Shown: positions 42,438 to 53,308 of the stretch, one piece after another | Position numbering within the stretch: position 1 is the stretch's first letter | Layout of the letters: every line of letters starts with the position of its first letter | NCBI GenBank assembly: GCA_029560415.1 | Contig: JAKQKY010000362.1 | Location: forward strand, 27,703-91,702 | Direction of reading: 5' to 3' | Origin: Bacteroidota bacterium | GTDB taxonomy: Bacteria; Bacteroidota; Bacteroidia; Chitinophagales; Chitinophagaceae | DNA: 64,000 nt | The notes under the pieces: generated by a model | Told to the model about the DNA's origin: nothing | Database searches by the model: none | The model's input: only the letters and a program-made list of their open reading frames with translations | Made by a program: the position numbers and the translations under genes

Positions 42438-43535
42438 ATGAAAAACAAATACCTATTCAAGGTAATGCTAAAATGTAGCGGCCTTTTCCTACTGCTTCTC
42501 TTTGTACAACTTTCAGTGAAATCACAATTATCCCAGAACATGCGGGTAAACCTGTATCGAATCAACGGAGCCGGTGTTACTACATTGATGGATGGAAACC
42601 TGACTGATTATGATGATTCATACAGCAATGAAGTAGACATGATGGACGCCTGGAAAATGAATAATTTCGGCGAAAATTTTGGTATAAGAAGATCGGAAAT
42701 AAATCTCGTTGTTGAACGCAGGCAGAAAATATCATATACCGATACAACTTTCCTGCGTATGTGGAATATGCAGAAAACAACTTACCAATTAAGGATCGTT
42801 ACAAAAAATTTAAACAGCCCCGGATTAACAGGATACATTGAAGACAGTTACCTGAACCATTCAATGGCAATAGGCTTAAATGATACGAGTTTTTATCCCT
42901 TCACGGTAAATTATGATGCAGGCTCATTTGCATTGAACCGCTTCAGGGTCATCTTTCTGAATAATGTTATCGCAGCAGCCTTACCGGTTCGTTTTACGGG
43001 TATAAGTCTCTTCGGGAATAATAATGATATACGCGTGAATTGGAAAGTTGAGAATGAACTGTCGATACATTCTTATCATATTGAACACAGTGTAAATGGC
43101 CGCGATTTTGAAGTCTTGAAAAATACAACACCGGTGGGTACAGAAACTTCTAAAATGTATTCCGACAAGATACCTGGTATGAAACCCGGGAAACATTTTT
43201 TTCGGATCAGCGCAGAAAGCCTCAATGGCAAGTTTGATTACAGCAGTGTAGCAATTATAAACACCACAATAAAAAATACCGGCATCAGCGTATATCCTAA
43301 CCCGGTACTCAACAAGACCATGCAGATGCATTCCGCTAACCTGAAACCCGGTACTTACGCTTTGGAAATGATCAATAACCTTGGCCAGCGTTATGAACTA
43401 GATCCGATATTGATTTCTAACATTCAAAGTGTCCAGGAGATCAGGTTGCCCGATATAATCAGGCCAGGCATTTACAGGTTGCGTATTACAGGAGCCGATC
43501 AATACCTTTTTGTGCAAACGATCAGTGTGTATTAG
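42438..43535 (+). CDS. Small T9SS-sorted surface protein: stand-alone copy of the giants' C-terminal module
   Basis: 365 residues. Signal peptide (LFLLLLFVQLSVKSQ, about residue 30), a domain with DGNLTDYDDSYSNEVDMMDAWKMNNFGENFGI.. and WNMQKTTYQLRIVTKNL.., a fibronectin-III-like domain (ALPVRFTGISLFG..VNWKVENELSIHSYHIEHSVNGRDF), and a type A T9SS C-terminal sorting domain ([11 protein letters not shown].., about 283-365). The whole mature protein corresponds to the last about 350 residues of the adhesins further right. It is predicted to be exported by the T9SS and attached to the cell surface. Function unknown. Confidence 0.85.
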   Translation: MKNKYLFKVMLKCSGLFLLLLFVQLSVKSQLSQNMRVNLYRINGAGVTTLMDGNLTDYDDSYSNEVDMMDAWKMNNFGENFGIRRSEINLVVERRQKISYTDTTFLRMWNMQKTTYQLRIVTKNLNSPGLTGYIEDSYLNHSMAIGLNDTSFYPFTVNYDAGSFALNRFRVIFLNNVIAAALPVRFTGISLFGNNNDIRVNWKVENELSIHSYHIEHSVNGRDFEVLKNTTPVGTETSKMYSDKIPGMKPGKHFFRISAESLNGKFDYSSVAIINTTIKNTGISVYPNPVLNKTMQMHSANLKPGTYALEMINNLGQRYELDPILISNIQSVQEIRLPDIIRPGIYRLRITGADQYLFVQTISVY

Positions 43536-43541
43536 TGATAA

Positions 43542-43578
43542 CAAGCGGGTAGCCATTTCGGTTACCTGCTTTGTTTTT
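43542..43578 (+). terminator. Probable intrinsic terminator
   Basis: CAAGCGGGTAGCC ATTTC GGTTACCTGCTTTG followed by TTTTT, right behind the 42438-43535 gene. The stem has small mismatches. Confidence 0.6.
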
Positions 43579-43735
43579 AATCGCTTCACTGAGTTACAGA
43601 TTGTAAGATTTTTACGGTAGAACTGCATTGATACATATATTTTATTTATCAATGTATTTCTGTGTGAGCACAATACTCCGATTCATTCCGGCGTTAATAT
43701 GCCGTATTCAATCCAAAATCTGTAAAAACAACACC

Positions 43736-44848
43736 GTGAAAAATCAAAACACCCTGAAAAGAAAGGGTTTGACCCTTTTCTTAAGCACAATCCTAACAAT
43801 GGCAGGTTTCCATGCCTGGAGTGAACCATTGAATCCTCCACCAACGCTTGAATCAATGAAAGTATCATTGTTCGCAGTACCTGCTTCTGGTGCAGCCACA
43901 ATGGTGGACGGAAACCTAACCAATTACGATGATGCATTTGACAATGCTGCCGGCCTGGACGACGCCCTCAAAATGAATAATTTCGGCGAAAACTTTGGTA
44001 TCATACGCGATGGGCTGAGTCTTTCTATCGAGCAAAGAAAAAAGATCACCGTGAATGACACAACTTTTTTTGTAATGTGGAATATGGTACGGCAGAACTA
44101 TCGATTACGGCTGATCGCCAAAAACCTGGATCATCCCGGGGTAGAGGGGTTCCTTGAAGATAGCTTCACCGGCAATCGTACTTCACTCGATCTGAATGAT
44201 ACAACCATGGTGGATTTTACCGTAACCACTGATCCGGCTTCTTATGCTCACGATCGATTCAGGATTGTATATGTTTATCCCCCGGCTATTGCTTTGCCAT
44301 TGGTGTTTACCGATTTACAATTATCAGTAAATGCATTTTCTGTGCAGGTTGCATGGAAAGTAGAGAATGAAAATGCCATACAAGACTACAGCATTGAGCA
44401 TGCTACAGATGCAACCAACTTTACTTCGTTGAAATCTGTTCCTGCATTAAATTCTGCAAGCATCCAGTCGTATCAATTTAAAGATCCGGTGAACCGCACA
44501 GGTGAACATTTTTACCGCGTAAAAGCAATAAGCAGGTCTGGTAGCACTGTGTATAGCCAGGTTGCAAAAACCACTATCGAAATTCCGGAAGCCGATATTA
44601 GCGTATATCCTAACCCGGTAGTAAATAAAACACTCCAGATTTCATTCCGGAGCCAGGCGCCTGGTAAGTATCACTTACAACTCATTGCAAGCAATGGCAC
44701 CGTTCAAATGCTTCCTTCCATCCAGGTGTCTGGAATGCATGTGATCACGCCTGTTGTTTTACCCCGTCAAACCGCTGCTGGCATTTATCGAATTAAAATA
44801 ACCAGTCCCGATAATACTATGATCGTGAAAACGATTAATGTTTTATAA
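43736..44848 (+). CDS. Small T9SS-sorted surface protein, second stand-alone copy (GTG start)
   Basis: About 370 residues, with the same architecture as the 42438 gene: signal peptide (GLTLFLSTILTMAGFHAWS), DGNLTNYDDAFDNAAGLDDALKMNNFGENFGI domain, FN3-like domain (LPLVFTDLQLSVNAFSVQVAWKVENE), and a C-terminal sorting domain ([13 protein letters not shown].., to ..MIVKTINVL). I chose GTG at 43736 because it puts the signal peptide at the N-terminus; the track ATG at 43628 would add 36 residues with an extra hydrophobic stretch. It follows the first copy by 200 nt and has its own terminator. Confidence 0.8.
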   Translation: MKNQNTLKRKGLTLFLSTILTMAGFHAWSEPLNPPPTLESMKVSLFAVPASGAATMVDGNLTNYDDAFDNAAGLDDALKMNNFGENFGIIRDGLSLSIEQRKKITVNDTTFFVMWNMVRQNYRLRLIAKNLDHPGVEGFLEDSFTGNRTSLDLNDTTMVDFTVTTDPASYAHDRFRIVYVYPPAIALPLVFTDLQLSVNAFSVQVAWKVENENAIQDYSIEHATDATNFTSLKSVPALNSASIQSYQFKDPVNRTGEHFYRVKAISRSGSTVYSQVAKTTIEIPEADISVYPNPVVNKTLQISFRSQAPGKYHLQLIASNGTVQMLPSIQVSGMHVITPVVLPRQTAAGIYRIKITSPDNTMIVKTINVL

Positions 44849-44881
44849 CCAGGTCTCCCGACCCGTTTTTAATCCCAACCC

Positions 44882-44910
44882 GATGGCATTGTATAATGCC
44901 ATCTTTTTTT
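44882..44910 (+). terminator. Intrinsic terminator
   Basis: GATGGCATT GTAT AATGCCATC then seven or more T residues: a perfect 9-bp stem, 34 nt after the second small surface-protein gene. Confidence 0.9.
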
Positions 44911-45011
44911 TGCCTTTTTTTGAGTGTTCATTTTAAGGTCTCAAACAGATTACAAACAATAGATTATATATAATTCCTGGTGTGTCCGGGAATTTTTTTT
45001 TGCAGCAAGGC

Positions 45012-45043
45012 TTGCATTTCTGCATATTTTTTATCTATATTTG
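45012..45043 (+). promoter_or_regulatory. Predicted promoter of the 45254 gene
   Basis: TTG (45012-45014), 21-nt spacer, TATATTTG (45036-45043), an exact -7 consensus. It lies about 210 nt before the start codon and implies a long leader. The rest of the 405-nt gap 44849-45253 holds only the terminator and this leader. Confidence 0.6.
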
Positions 45044-45064
45044 TCTCCAGCTTATTACCTCTGC

Positions 45065-45140
45065 CCATCATCTCTATAAAATTCCACCATTTTACATCCA
45101 TTTCTTACGTAGGCCCGCTGTTTTGGGAAACAGGGTTTTA
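45065..45140 (+). promoter_or_regulatory. Shared leader element, copy A
   Basis: CCATCATCTCTATAAAATTC.. TCCATTTCTTAC .. CCGCTGTTTTGGGAAACAGG. The first 44 nt align with copy B at 46315-46358, and the part from TCCATTTCTTA to CTGTTTTG aligns with copy C at 53495. CTGTTT TGGG AAACAG can form a small hairpin. Confidence 0.5.
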
Positions 45141-45253
45141 AATCGTCTGCCCCATTGATGATTTGCAATGAATTTTATTAAATGCGATCATGTACAGCGC
45201 CGGAATCCACAGGTTTTCGGGAAAGTTTTACAGAAACCATTTAATACAAGGTT

Positions 45254-46249
45254 ATGAAAACAAGCTTACTTATTTCACAAACTACAAGAACACTTTCCGG
45301 CCAGGTTTCGATGCTGCTGGTATGGTTTACCGTTATGTTTTGTTCTCCGGCATTAGCCGGAAATAGATCCGGTGTGATTTTACCTTGTACCAGCATTTCT
45401 GCCGATAAAGCTTCAAACAGTGCTACGCCGGCGTTTACAGCATTAGACAATATTATTATCAAAGAACAGGCAGCCGCAGATTTTGGGGTTACCGGAAAAT
45501 ATAGCCGTACCTGCATTATTTCAGCCCCTCAAGGCTGGGTATTCAAAGCAGGGAAAGGGAGCCTTTCTTATAAATTGAATAAAGATATCCGCCTGGCAAA
45601 ACTTACCGTTGAGTATAATACCATTCAAATTGAAATGACCGTGTCCGGAACATCTTCTCTTGATCACATCAGCATATCTGGGATCCAGGTGCAGGCATTA
45701 GATGGATCGGATATAGATTCAGAGTACCAACTATTCCGTTCTGCGGTAAATCCAGGTACTGCAACAATGAGAAATATCAAATGCACAACTCAGCCAAATG
45801 GCTCTGGAGGAACATCATTTTACAGCATCAGGCAGTCGGCCGGTGTGGTGGCAAAATTGGTATTTACGTCAAAACCATCGATTGCGGTAGCAGGTTCCGA
45901 ATTTGAAGAACAACCCTCTGTAATCACTACCGACCAGTTTGGCAATTTTACCAGGGAAGGTATACCCCCTGTTTTGCATGTTTATATAAAATTATCTTCT
46001 GGTGCAGGTACCCTTTCGGGAAATACCCAAATGAATATTGGATCTGCGGGTGGAAATGGTGCAATAACCTTTTCGGGGTTGTCAGTAAGTGAAAAGGGCA
46101 AAAAGAAACTTATGGTCACGGCAGCTCCTTTGAGTTTTGCAATCACCAATAATTTTGATGTAGAATCCGGGTTATCAGTCTCTTACGATAGCGAAAACAT
46201 GTGTGTAGCCTGGCCTTTAAATAATCTTTTTTCAAAAAAGATTATTTAA
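45254..46249 (+). CDS. Secreted Ig-like protein, probable truncated adhesin lacking a sorting domain
   Basis: 331 residues. A longer-than-usual signal peptide (MKTSLLISQTTRTLSGQ before the hydrophobic core MLLVWFTVMFCSPALA), a beta-rich domain at about 60-200, then one Ig-like repeat at about 200-310 (AKLVFTSKPSIAVAGSEFEEQPSVITTDQFGN..FSGLSVSEKGKKKLMV..FDV). This repeat type normally occurs in long strings within large adhesins. The protein has no T9SS C-terminal domain, and its last ten codons lie entirely inside a 35-nt palindrome. It opens MKTSL like the next gene and has a related leader. It may be the N-terminal remnant of a larger surface protein. Confidence 0.75.
   Translation: MKTSLLISQTTRTLSGQVSMLLVWFTVMFCSPALAGNRSGVILPCTSISADKASNSATPAFTALDNIIIKEQAAADFGVTGKYSRTCIISAPQGWVFKAGKGSLSYKLNKDIRLAKLTVEYNTIQIEMTVSGTSSLDHISISGIQVQALDGSDIDSEYQLFRSAVNPGTATMRNIKCTTQPNGSGGTSFYSIRQSAGVVAKLVFTSKPSIAVAGSEFEEQPSVITTDQFGNFTREGIPPVLHVYIKLSSGAGTLSGNTQMNIGSAGGNGAITFSGLSVSEKGKKKLMVTAAPLSFAITNNFDVESGLSVSYDSENMCVAWPLNNLFSKKII
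46215..46249. repeat. 35-nt palindrome containing the end of the 45254 gene
   Basis: A left arm of 17 nt (TTTAAATAATCTTTTTT), a single C, and the exact reverse complement of the arm. The stop TAA is its last three bases. It may work as a transcript-end hairpin, or mark the site of a past rearrangement. Confidence 0.75.
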
Positions 46250-46251
46250 AT

Positions 46252-46284
46252 GTTGCAAATTCGATTTTAATTGTCTTACTTTGC
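46252..46284 (+). promoter_or_regulatory. Predicted promoter of the 46545 adhesin gene
   Basis: TTG (46252-46254), 22-nt spacer, TTACTTTG (46277-46284), one mismatch from TAnnTTTG. It starts 3 nt after the preceding palindrome and implies a leader of about 255 nt. Confidence 0.5.
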
Positions 46285-46308
46285 ATTTGTAGTACTTATA
46301 CTACAAAT
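46285..46308. promoter_or_regulatory. 24-nt perfect dyad at the predicted transcription start
   Basis: ATTTGTAGTA CTTA TACTACAAAT: 10-nt arms around a 4-nt centre, starting right after the predicted -7 box. It could be an operator, or a 5'-terminal stem-loop that shields the long leader mRNA. Confidence 0.55.
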
Positions 46309-46314
46309 TGCTAG

Positions 46315-46390
46315 CCATAATCTCTATAGAAAATCCCCCCATTTACTCCATTTATTACTATCGGAACCCTGTTTTCTGACAAACCCTAAT
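46315..46390 (+). promoter_or_regulatory. Shared leader element, copy B
   Basis: CCATAATCTCTATAGAAAAT.. TCCATTTATTAC .. CCCTGTTTTCTGACAAACCC TAAT. It aligns with copy A over its first 44 nt and with copy C over the CTGTTTT..AACCCTAAT part. Confidence 0.5.
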
Positions 46391-46544
46391 TTGTTCTGAA
46401 CAGCATCATTTAGATCCGAATTCGCTGGCTTTTATCATTTCATTGATTATTTAGTTCAGCTTCTTTATCCCGTTGATTATACCCCTTACACATTTGTCTA
46501 TTTAATTGAATTGTGGCTTTAGCCTATCATTTAAAACTAAGGGT

Positions 46545-49500
46545 ATGAAAACAAGTTTACCACTTTTAAAACTTCAAGGAGTCATTAACGGTAAAAATGT
46601 AGTGAAGAATGTTCTTGAAATAAAGAGAACATTACTGATGCAAACACGGCAGATCAAATTTATTTTGGTCATGTTGATTTTATTGACTGGTATGGGTAAC
46701 CAGGCAGAAGCCCAGTTAGGGAATCTTTGTTTTTCTGCAACTACGGGAACCTATACTTACCTCGGTGTTGGATCTACCGCCGTGAACGGTATTGAGCAGG
46801 ATGATAATAATGTAATCAACATTCCGATCGGGTTTACTTTTAATTATCTCGGTACCAATTTCACGACCGGGTCAGTAAGTTCAAACGGATGGTTTTCTTT
46901 TGCCAATACGGATCCTTCAAATGCAAATTCTAATTCGAACAATATTGCTGTAACCACTCCCAGTACTTTGCTCAGGACATTGTTCCCATTGTGGGACGAC
47001 CTGGATGGTGCCGGTGGAATCGCCAGTTACCAAACAACGGGCGCTGCCGGTAGTCGTGTATTTACCATGGAATGGAGAAACTGGCAGTGGAATTATAACT
47101 CCAGTGCTGCAATATCTTTCCAGGTAAAATTGTATGAAACTTCTAATATAATTGAATTCAGGTACAGGCAGGAAGCTGGTGCAGTAAATACATCCGGATC
47201 AGGATATTCTGTGGGAGCTTCTATCGGGTTAAACGACGCAACCGGTGGCAGTACCCATTTTCTTTCTTTAAATAATTCAGGTGCAGGCCCAACAGCCAGT
47301 ACTACAGTGGCTACGAATAATATCACCTCTAAACCTGCGACTAATCAAATATATCAGTTCACTCCGCAGGTAGCACCTACCATCTCTTTATCATCGGGTG
47401 CAGGAACAAATGTTCAAACTTTTTGTATTACAAATGCCCTCGGCAGCATTACCTATTCTGTAGGTGGCGGCGCAACAGGTGCTTCTGTTTCCGGCCTGCC
47501 GGCAGGAGTTACGGGTACTTACTCTGCGGGGGTGTTTACCATCAGTGGTACACCTACTGCTACAGGTATATTTAATTATACCGTAACAACTACGGGTACA
47601 TGTAATGCGGTGACAGCTACAGGTACCATTACGGTACAGGCTAATTCAACCATCAGCCTTAGTTCTGCTGCCGGTACAGCCAACCAAACAAAGTGTATCA
47701 ATACTGCGATCACAAACATCACATATTCTTTAGGTGGTGGTGCTACCGGCGCCACCGTAACTGGTTTGCCGACCGGCGTTAGCGGATCATATGCAGCGGG
47801 TGTTTATACAATCAGCGGGTCTGCTACACAAACCGGTGTATTCTCTTATACGGTTACCACAACAGGGCCTTGTACGAATACGTCAGCAAGTGGCAGTCTT
47901 ACAATTGATGAAGCTTCAACCATTTCGCTATCATCGGCTCCTGGTACTAATGTTCAGTCGTTTTGTATAGGAAGTACCTTAACTGATATTACTTATTCAA
48001 TCGGTGGAACAGCCACAGGTGCTTCTATTACTGCCGGTAGTTTGCCAACAGGTGTTACCGGTTCATACGACGGTATAGGAACCTTTACAATTAGCGGAAC
48101 TGCAACTTCAGCAGGTACATATAATTTTACGGTAACTGCAACGGGTACCTGCCCGGTATCTTTAACCGGAACAATAACGGTTACAAGTAACGCTACTCTT
48201 AATTTTACATCTGCAGTAGGTACAAATGCACAATCACGTTGTGTTAATACTGCCATTACCAATATTACATACCTTGTAGGTGGAAGCGGTACCGGCGCAA
48301 ACGTTTCTGGTTTGCCTGCTGGTGTTACCGGCTCTTACAATGGTGGTACAAAAGTGTTTACCATCAGTGGAACACCGACGGTTACAGGTCCATTTAGTTA
48401 TACGGTTACCACAACAGGACCTTGTGTTAATGCTTCATTGGGCGGAACCATCACAGTCAATCCTTTACCAGCTGTGTTTTCAGTAACAGGTGGTGGAGCT
48501 TATTGCTCAGGTGGTGTTGGTGTTCCGGTTGGTTTATCGGGCTCTGCAAGCGGTATTAATTACCAGTTGAAACTGGGTGCAGGAAATGTTGGTGCTCCTG
48601 TAGCAGGAACGGGTTCTGCAATCAGTTTTGGAAACCAAACTACTGCTGGTACATACACAGTGGTAGCTACAAATACTGTTACAACTTGTACCAGTACCAT
48701 GAGTGGAAGTGCAGTTGTTAGTATACATAGTTTGCCGCTTGCAAATGCCGGTGCAAACCAGGTGATCTGTGCAGCAGGTTCAACTATATTGGGAGCATTC
48801 CCGCCGGCTTCAGGTGGGGCAGGGTCTTATACTTATGTTTGGACAGGTTCTGGACTGAGTTCAACTAGTGCTGCCAACCCGGTTGCAACGCCAGCTTCAT
48901 TTCCTGCCAGTTATAGCCTGGTAGTTTCAGATGCAAATGGATGTAGCTCAGCTGCGTCTACTGCTACCGTTAGTGTAGGAACAGCAACCAAGAACTGGAT
49001 CGGAGATGGTACTGGTGGTGCTGGTCCGAACGCTGATTTTAATAATCCACAGAACTGGTCACCAGCCGGTGTTCCGGGAAGCTGTAATGATGTAAATATG
49101 AATTTAGACATCTCAAGTATTTTTGATTTTGGTGGAAGTACTGTGGTATCATCGCTTAGTGCTAATACTACAATCAAATCATTGAATATACAGATTAGTG
49201 GTTTCCTGTTCTTAAGTGGTGGATCAAATTTCAGGCTTGATGCAGGTACAAGAACATTGACTGTTTTAAACAATACAATTCTGAATGCAGATGCAACTTC
49301 ATTTTTTGCAGTACCTGCCCGTGCATATATCAGCGTTGGCAATGGAGGTACAGTAGTTTACGGAGGTAATCTTACAACTACAGTCAGCAATGGCTGTACG
49401 GTGTATCCTTTTTATGCAACCACCAACAATACGGGTAAATTTTATGTAAATGCAAATGCAACGCTGGGTGGGGTAGGTAACGATTTTGGAAATAAACCTG

Positions 49501-52500
49501 CACAGGTTATCTTCAACGGAACCGGTACACAAACCCTTACTCAGAATTCTGGTACACAAACCATCTTCCTTGGAGTAACGTCAACCGATATAGGTGAAAC
49601 CAATTCACCTACGGTTGTAATGACCGGTGCAGGAACAGGTGGTTTCAGGAACCAGGGTAACCTAAACGTATATACGAACGCTACTTTGGATATCGGCAGC
49701 CAGGTTTTCAACAGGAATAACGCTGGTGGTAGTCTTAACCTGAGTGCAGGTTCATTCATGAAACTGGGTAAGATCAGCGGAGGTGTAGCAGCAAGTAATT
49801 TCCCGTTGAACTATACAACATATAATTTCAATGCTACCAGTACGGTAGAATATAACGCAACAGCGCCAAACCAAACAGTGGTTTCAACACCTCTTTACGG
49901 TCATTTAACGCTTAGCAATGCAGGAAACAAGAATGCCAATGGTAATATTAATGTACAGAAAAACATTACCATTCAAAGTTCGGCCATCTTCACCGGAAGT
50001 ACTTATACTATTTCATTGGGTGGAAACTGGACAAACTACGGCCAGCTCGGTTTCCTTGAACAAACCAGCTCAGTTGATTTTACCGGAGCTACTGCTCAGT
50101 CAATCAATACCACCGGTGGCGAAATTTTTTACAACCTGAGAAAATCAGGTGCGGGAACAACAACGTTATTATCTGACGCAGCTGTTCAGGGTGCAGGAAC
50201 ACCTTCTTTTACTTTGTCTGCAGGTACATTTGATGCGGGTACACGTACTTTTAACAGTACAACAGGAGCCTTAAATATTTCGGCAGGATTACTTAAACTG
50301 GCAAAATTAAATGCCGTACTTCCTGAGTTTGCCATTGCTACTTATAATATCACTGGCGGATCAATTGAATTATACGGAAATGGTAACCAGCAATTCCGTG
50401 GTGGACGTGCTTACAGGGATTTGTTTTTCAGCAATACAGGTAATAAAACGGTAACAGCTGATGTGCCTTCTATTACAGGTACCATTACCATTTCAAATAC
50501 GGCTGTTTTAGATGCGGATGTTTATACGGTTGGTGGTGCAGGAACAAATCTCACCATGACAGATTTGTCAACTTATAAAACGGCAGGTACCGGTACAAGG
50601 CCGGATGTGTTGGGTGTGTATACTTTGGGAACAGGAACTACCCTGGAATTCAGTAACAACTCACCACTATTCACACAAGATGTCCGCTTAGGATTACCAC
50701 AATTTTATCATATTGCTGTTTCAGGATCTAATGTGGCTAATCCCGATCCTGCTGTTGGTATTCAAATTCAGGCAGGTGGAAGTTTCACTGTTAAGAACGG
50801 TGGTATTTTCAAAGTTGGAAATGCAGATGGTTTTGCAGGATCAACTACAACCGCAATTGACAACTCAACCAATCCATCCATCATATTGGAAGATGGTTCT
50901 ACCATTGAGTATTTTGGCGGAGCGGCTGGTACAACTCCACAAACAATTTCAAATACAATGCCTTATAAAGGGTTTGCCCTTTCTGGTTCTTCTGTTAAAA
51001 CAGCACCTTCCGGCACACTCAGCATTCAAGGTGATTTTACAAATCATAGCAGTGTGTTTGCACACAATAACGGAACAGTATTGCTTAATGGAACTAGCCT
51101 GCAGCATTATATTTCAACAGGTACTCCATTACAGTTTTACAAGTTAACTGCCGATAACCCTGTGAATGTGCAGGTAGACAATGACCTGGTTGTACTTAAG
51201 GAATTTTCTTTGGGCACAGCAGGTAAAGTAAACATGGCAACTGGCCACATAACCCTGAAATCTGATGTTAACAGCACCGCCAGGGTTGCTACGATCAATA
51301 CAACAGATGCACTTACTTATGGTACTGGTGGATTTATCATCGAAAGATATATTGCTGCCGGAACTACCGTTGGACATCATTCAAAATCATGGCAGTTACT
51401 ATCGGTACCGGTTAATGGCACACAAACTATTAAAGCAGCATGGCAGGAAAGTGCGGCTTCACCAAATGCCAACCCGGTTCCAGGATATGGTACACAGATC
51501 ACCAGTAACGCTGGTGGAAATGCAGCTGCTTCTGCTGCGCTTGGTTTTGATGTGTATACGCCTGCCGGACCAACTGTAAAAACATACAATGCTTCAACCA
51601 ATAATTGGGATGGAATAGGCAGCACCAATTCAACCAGCATTGCTAACCCTAAGGGATACATGGTGTTTGTGAGGGGCGACAGGGGTGTTACTGCATTTAA
51701 CCAGTTACCTCAGCCTACAACATTACGCACAACAGGTAAGCTTTATGCACCAAGTTCTTTGGCTGCAATTGCGCCCCCGGTGATCAATGTGTTGCCAGGT
51801 AAATTTGAAACGATTGGTAATCCTTATGCTTCTGCGATTGATTTTACCATGATCAATAAACCCGCTGCACCAGCAGTTGATGATAAGTTTTATGTATGGG
51901 ATCCGTTACTTACAGCTAATTACAACGGACTCGGCGGATATCAAACAATCAGTGCTGTGAATGGATGGAAGCCTATCCCGGGCGGTACTGCAAACTATGA
52001 TGCGAATGTAGCCAGTACGATCATTCAATCAGGCCAGGCATTCTTCGTGTATGCGTCTGGTGCAGGTGGTGCAGTGACTTTTACGGAAGCAGCCAAAGTA
52101 ACAAATGATGCAATGGTTTTCCGCCAGAACAATTTGAATGGTAATAACAGTTACCTGCGGTTGAATCTTTTCAATGCGGCTTCTGATTCAGCTAAATTAT
52201 CTGATGGTAATGTTGTTGCTTTCGGAGAAGGGTATAGCAATACCGTAGATGCAGATGACGCTCTAAAAATTGCGAATACAAATGAAAACTTCGGCATCGG
52301 AAGGTCGGGTAAATACCTGGCACTTGAAGCTAAAAGCCCGGTGATGTCTACAGATACAGTTTTTTACCAGTTTTATAATTTGAAAAAACAAACATATCGT
52401 TTACAGTTTAAACCGGAAAATATGCATGCCACAGGTATGACAGCATTCCTGGTTGATAAGTTCGCGGGAACCTCTACAGTGCTGAGCCTGGAAACGGTAT

Positions 52501-53144
52501 CTAATGTTAATTTTACCATTACAACTGATGTTGCGTCTTCCATGGCAGACAGGTTCTATGTTGTTTTCAAAGCATTGGCACCAGTACCGGTTACATTCAC
52601 CGGAATTACCGCAAACCGCCAGGATGATCAATCGATCCGTGTAAACTGGAAAGTTGATAATGAAATCAGCATGCAGCAATTTGAAGTGGAAAGAAGTGCA
52701 GATGGAAGGAATTTTACCAAACTGCATACAGCTCAGCCCTTAAACAATAACGGGGGATCTGCTACTTATACTCATGTTGATGTGAAACCAATTTCAGGAG
52801 ATAATTTTTACAGGATCAAAGCTTTGAGCATCGGTGGACGTATCCAATATAGCTCTATTGCTAAAGTTAGCGCTGTAAAAACGGGAAAAGATATCAGCGT
52901 ATACCCTAACCCGGTAGTTGACAAATCAGTTCATGTTTATTTCCGTAACCAGGAAGAAGGAACTTACGCTGTTCAACTTACCAACAAACTGGGCCAGGTT
53001 GTTTACAATGGCCAGGTGCAGGTTAGCGGAACCCTGGTGCATAAGGTTATCGCATTAGGAAAAGCCGTGAGCAGTGGTCAGTATCAACTTACCATTACTG
53101 CACAAAATGGTGCCAGGACCATTCAAAAACTGGTCATTGAATAA
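46545..53144 (+). CDS. Giant T9SS-secreted surface adhesin (2199 aa)
   Basis: Start at the ATG 46545 (MKTSLPLLK); the track start is a TTG 13 codons upstream. A long signal peptide of about 57 residues (core [19 protein letters not shown]), an N-terminal beta domain ([27 protein letters not shown], about 60-270), four tandem Ig-like repeats (about 280-641; [27 protein letters not shown]), further PKD-like units, a long beta-helix-like region with repeated GNWTNYG- and TIS-type strands, then the conserved C-terminal block: [36 protein letters not shown], the D-N-A-L-K-I-A-N domain, an FN3-like domain and a type A sorting domain ([11 protein letters not shown], from about 2117). It is predicted to be cell-surface attached. 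Confidence 0.9.
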   Translation: MKTSLPLLKLQGVINGKNVVKNVLEIKRTLLMQTRQIKFILVMLILLTGMGNQAEAQLGNLCFSATTGTYTYLGVGSTAVNGIEQDDNNVINIPIGFTFNYLGTNFTTGSVSSNGWFSFANTDPSNANSNSNNIAVTTPSTLLRTLFPLWDDLDGAGGIASYQTTGAAGSRVFTMEWRNWQWNYNSSAAISFQVKLYETSNIIEFRYRQEAGAVNTSGSGYSVGASIGLNDATGGSTHFLSLNNSGAGPTASTTVATNNITSKPATNQIYQFTPQVAPTISLSSGAGTNVQTFCITNALGSITYSVGGGATGASVSGLPAGVTGTYSAGVFTISGTPTATGIFNYTVTTTGTCNAVTATGTITVQANSTISLSSAAGTANQTKCINTAITNITYSLGGGATGATVTGLPTGVSGSYAAGVYTISGSATQTGVFSYTVTTTGPCTNTSASGSLTIDEASTISLSSAPGTNVQSFCIGSTLTDITYSIGGTATGASITAGSLPTGVTGSYDGIGTFTISGTATSAGTYNFTVTATGTCPVSLTGTITVTSNATLNFTSAVGTNAQSRCVNTAITNITYLVGGSGTGANVSGLPAGVTGSYNGGTKVFTISGTPTVTGPFSYTVTTTGPCVNASLGGTITVNPLPAVFSVTGGGAYCSGGVGVPVGLSGSASGINYQLKLGAGNVGAPVAGTGSAISFGNQTTAGTYTVVATNTVTTCTSTMSGSAVVSIHSLPLANAGANQVICAAGSTILGAFPPASGGAGSYTYVWTGSGLSSTSAANPVATPASFPASYSLVVSDANGCSSAASTATVSVGTATKNWIGDGTGGAGPNADFNNPQNWSPAGVPGSCNDVNMNLDISSIFDFGGSTVVSSLSANTTIKSLNIQISGFLFLSGGSNFRLDAGTRTLTVLNNTILNADATSFFAVPARAYISVGNGGTVVYGGNLTTTVSNGCTVYPFYATTNNTGKFYVNANATLGGVGNDFGNKPAQVIFNGTGTQTLTQNSGTQTIFLGVTSTDIGETNSPTVVMTGAGTGGFRNQGNLNVYTNATLDIGSQVFNRNNAGGSLNLSAGSFMKLGKISGGVAASNFPLNYTTYNFNATSTVEYNATAPNQTVVSTPLYGHLTLSNAGNKNANGNINVQKNITIQSSAIFTGSTYTISLGGNWTNYGQLGFLEQTSSVDFTGATAQSINTTGGEIFYNLRKSGAGTTTLLSDAAVQGAGTPSFTLSAGTFDAGTRTFNSTTGALNISAGLLKLAKLNAVLPEFAIATYNITGGSIELYGNGNQQFRGGRAYRDLFFSNTGNKTVTADVPSITGTITISNTAVLDADVYTVGGAGTNLTMTDLSTYKTAGTGTRPDVLGVYTLGTGTTLEFSNNSPLFTQDVRLGLPQFYHIAVSGSNVANPDPAVGIQIQAGGSFTVKNGGIFKVGNADGFAGSTTTAIDNSTNPSIILEDGSTIEYFGGAAGTTPQTISNTMPYKGFALSGSSVKTAPSGTLSIQGDFTNHSSVFAHNNGTVLLNGTSLQHYISTGTPLQFYKLTADNPVNVQVDNDLVVLKEFSLGTAGKVNMATGHITLKSDVNSTARVATINTTDALTYGTGGFIIERYIAAGTTVGHHSKSWQLLSVPVNGTQTIKAAWQESAASPNANPVPGYGTQITSNAGGNAAASAALGFDVYTPAGPTVKTYNASTNNWDGIGSTNSTSIANPKGYMVFVRGDRGVTAFNQLPQPTTLRTTGKLYAPSSLAAIAPPVINVLPGKFETIGNPYASAIDFTMINKPAAPAVDDKFYVWDPLLTANYNGLGGYQTISAVNGWKPIPGGTANYDANVASTIIQSGQAFFVYASGAGGAVTFTEAAKVTNDAMVFRQNNLNGNNSYLRLNLFNAASDSAKLSDGNVVAFGEGYSNTVDADDALKIANTNENFGIGRSGKYLALEAKSPVMSTDTVFYQFYNLKKQTYRLQFKPENMHATGMTAFLVDKFAGTSTVLSLETVSNVNFTITTDVASSMADRFYVVFKALAPVPVTFTGITANRQDDQSIRVNWKVDNEISMQQFEVERSADGRNFTKLHTAQPLNNNGGSATYTHVDVKPISGDNFYRIKALSIGGRIQYSSIAKVSAVKTGKDISVYPNPVVDKSVHVYFRNQEEGTYAVQLTNKLGQVVYNGQVQVSGTLVHKVIALGKAVSSGQYQLTITAQNGARTIQKLVIE
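47382..48467 (+). repeat. Four in-frame tandem Ig-like repeats of about 270 nt
   Basis: Units start at 47382, 47652, 47922 and 48198 (steps 270, 270, 276 nt), each coding (I/L)SLSSxxGTNxQxxC...GGGATGAxVxGLPxGVxGxY..G.FTISG. The sequence differs at many third positions, so the copies are not very recent. Confidence 0.85.
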
Positions 53145-53183
53145 GCCCTAACATCCCTGACATACACACGAGTTCATTACTGA

Positions 53184-53213
53184 AACTGGCACGATATCGT
53201 GCCAGTTTTTTTT
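53184..53213 (+). terminator. Intrinsic terminator of the 2199-aa adhesin gene
   Basis: AACTGGCACGAT ATCGTGCCAGTT then TTTTTT, a perfect palindromic stem 39 nt after the stop codon. Confidence 0.9.
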
Positions 53214-53308
53214 GTAGCAAAAACAATGGTCAGATCTTTCCACGGAATTAGTTGTAATATATTGAAAATCATATCGTTAAAAAATCATATAATTAATGCT
53301 TCGAAAAG

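Noticed and set aside
45254-53144. The 45254 gene and the 46545 gene as one adhesin split by a frameshift
   Set aside because: Each has its own start, signal peptide, promoter and leader element, and 295 nt of non-coding DNA lies between them.
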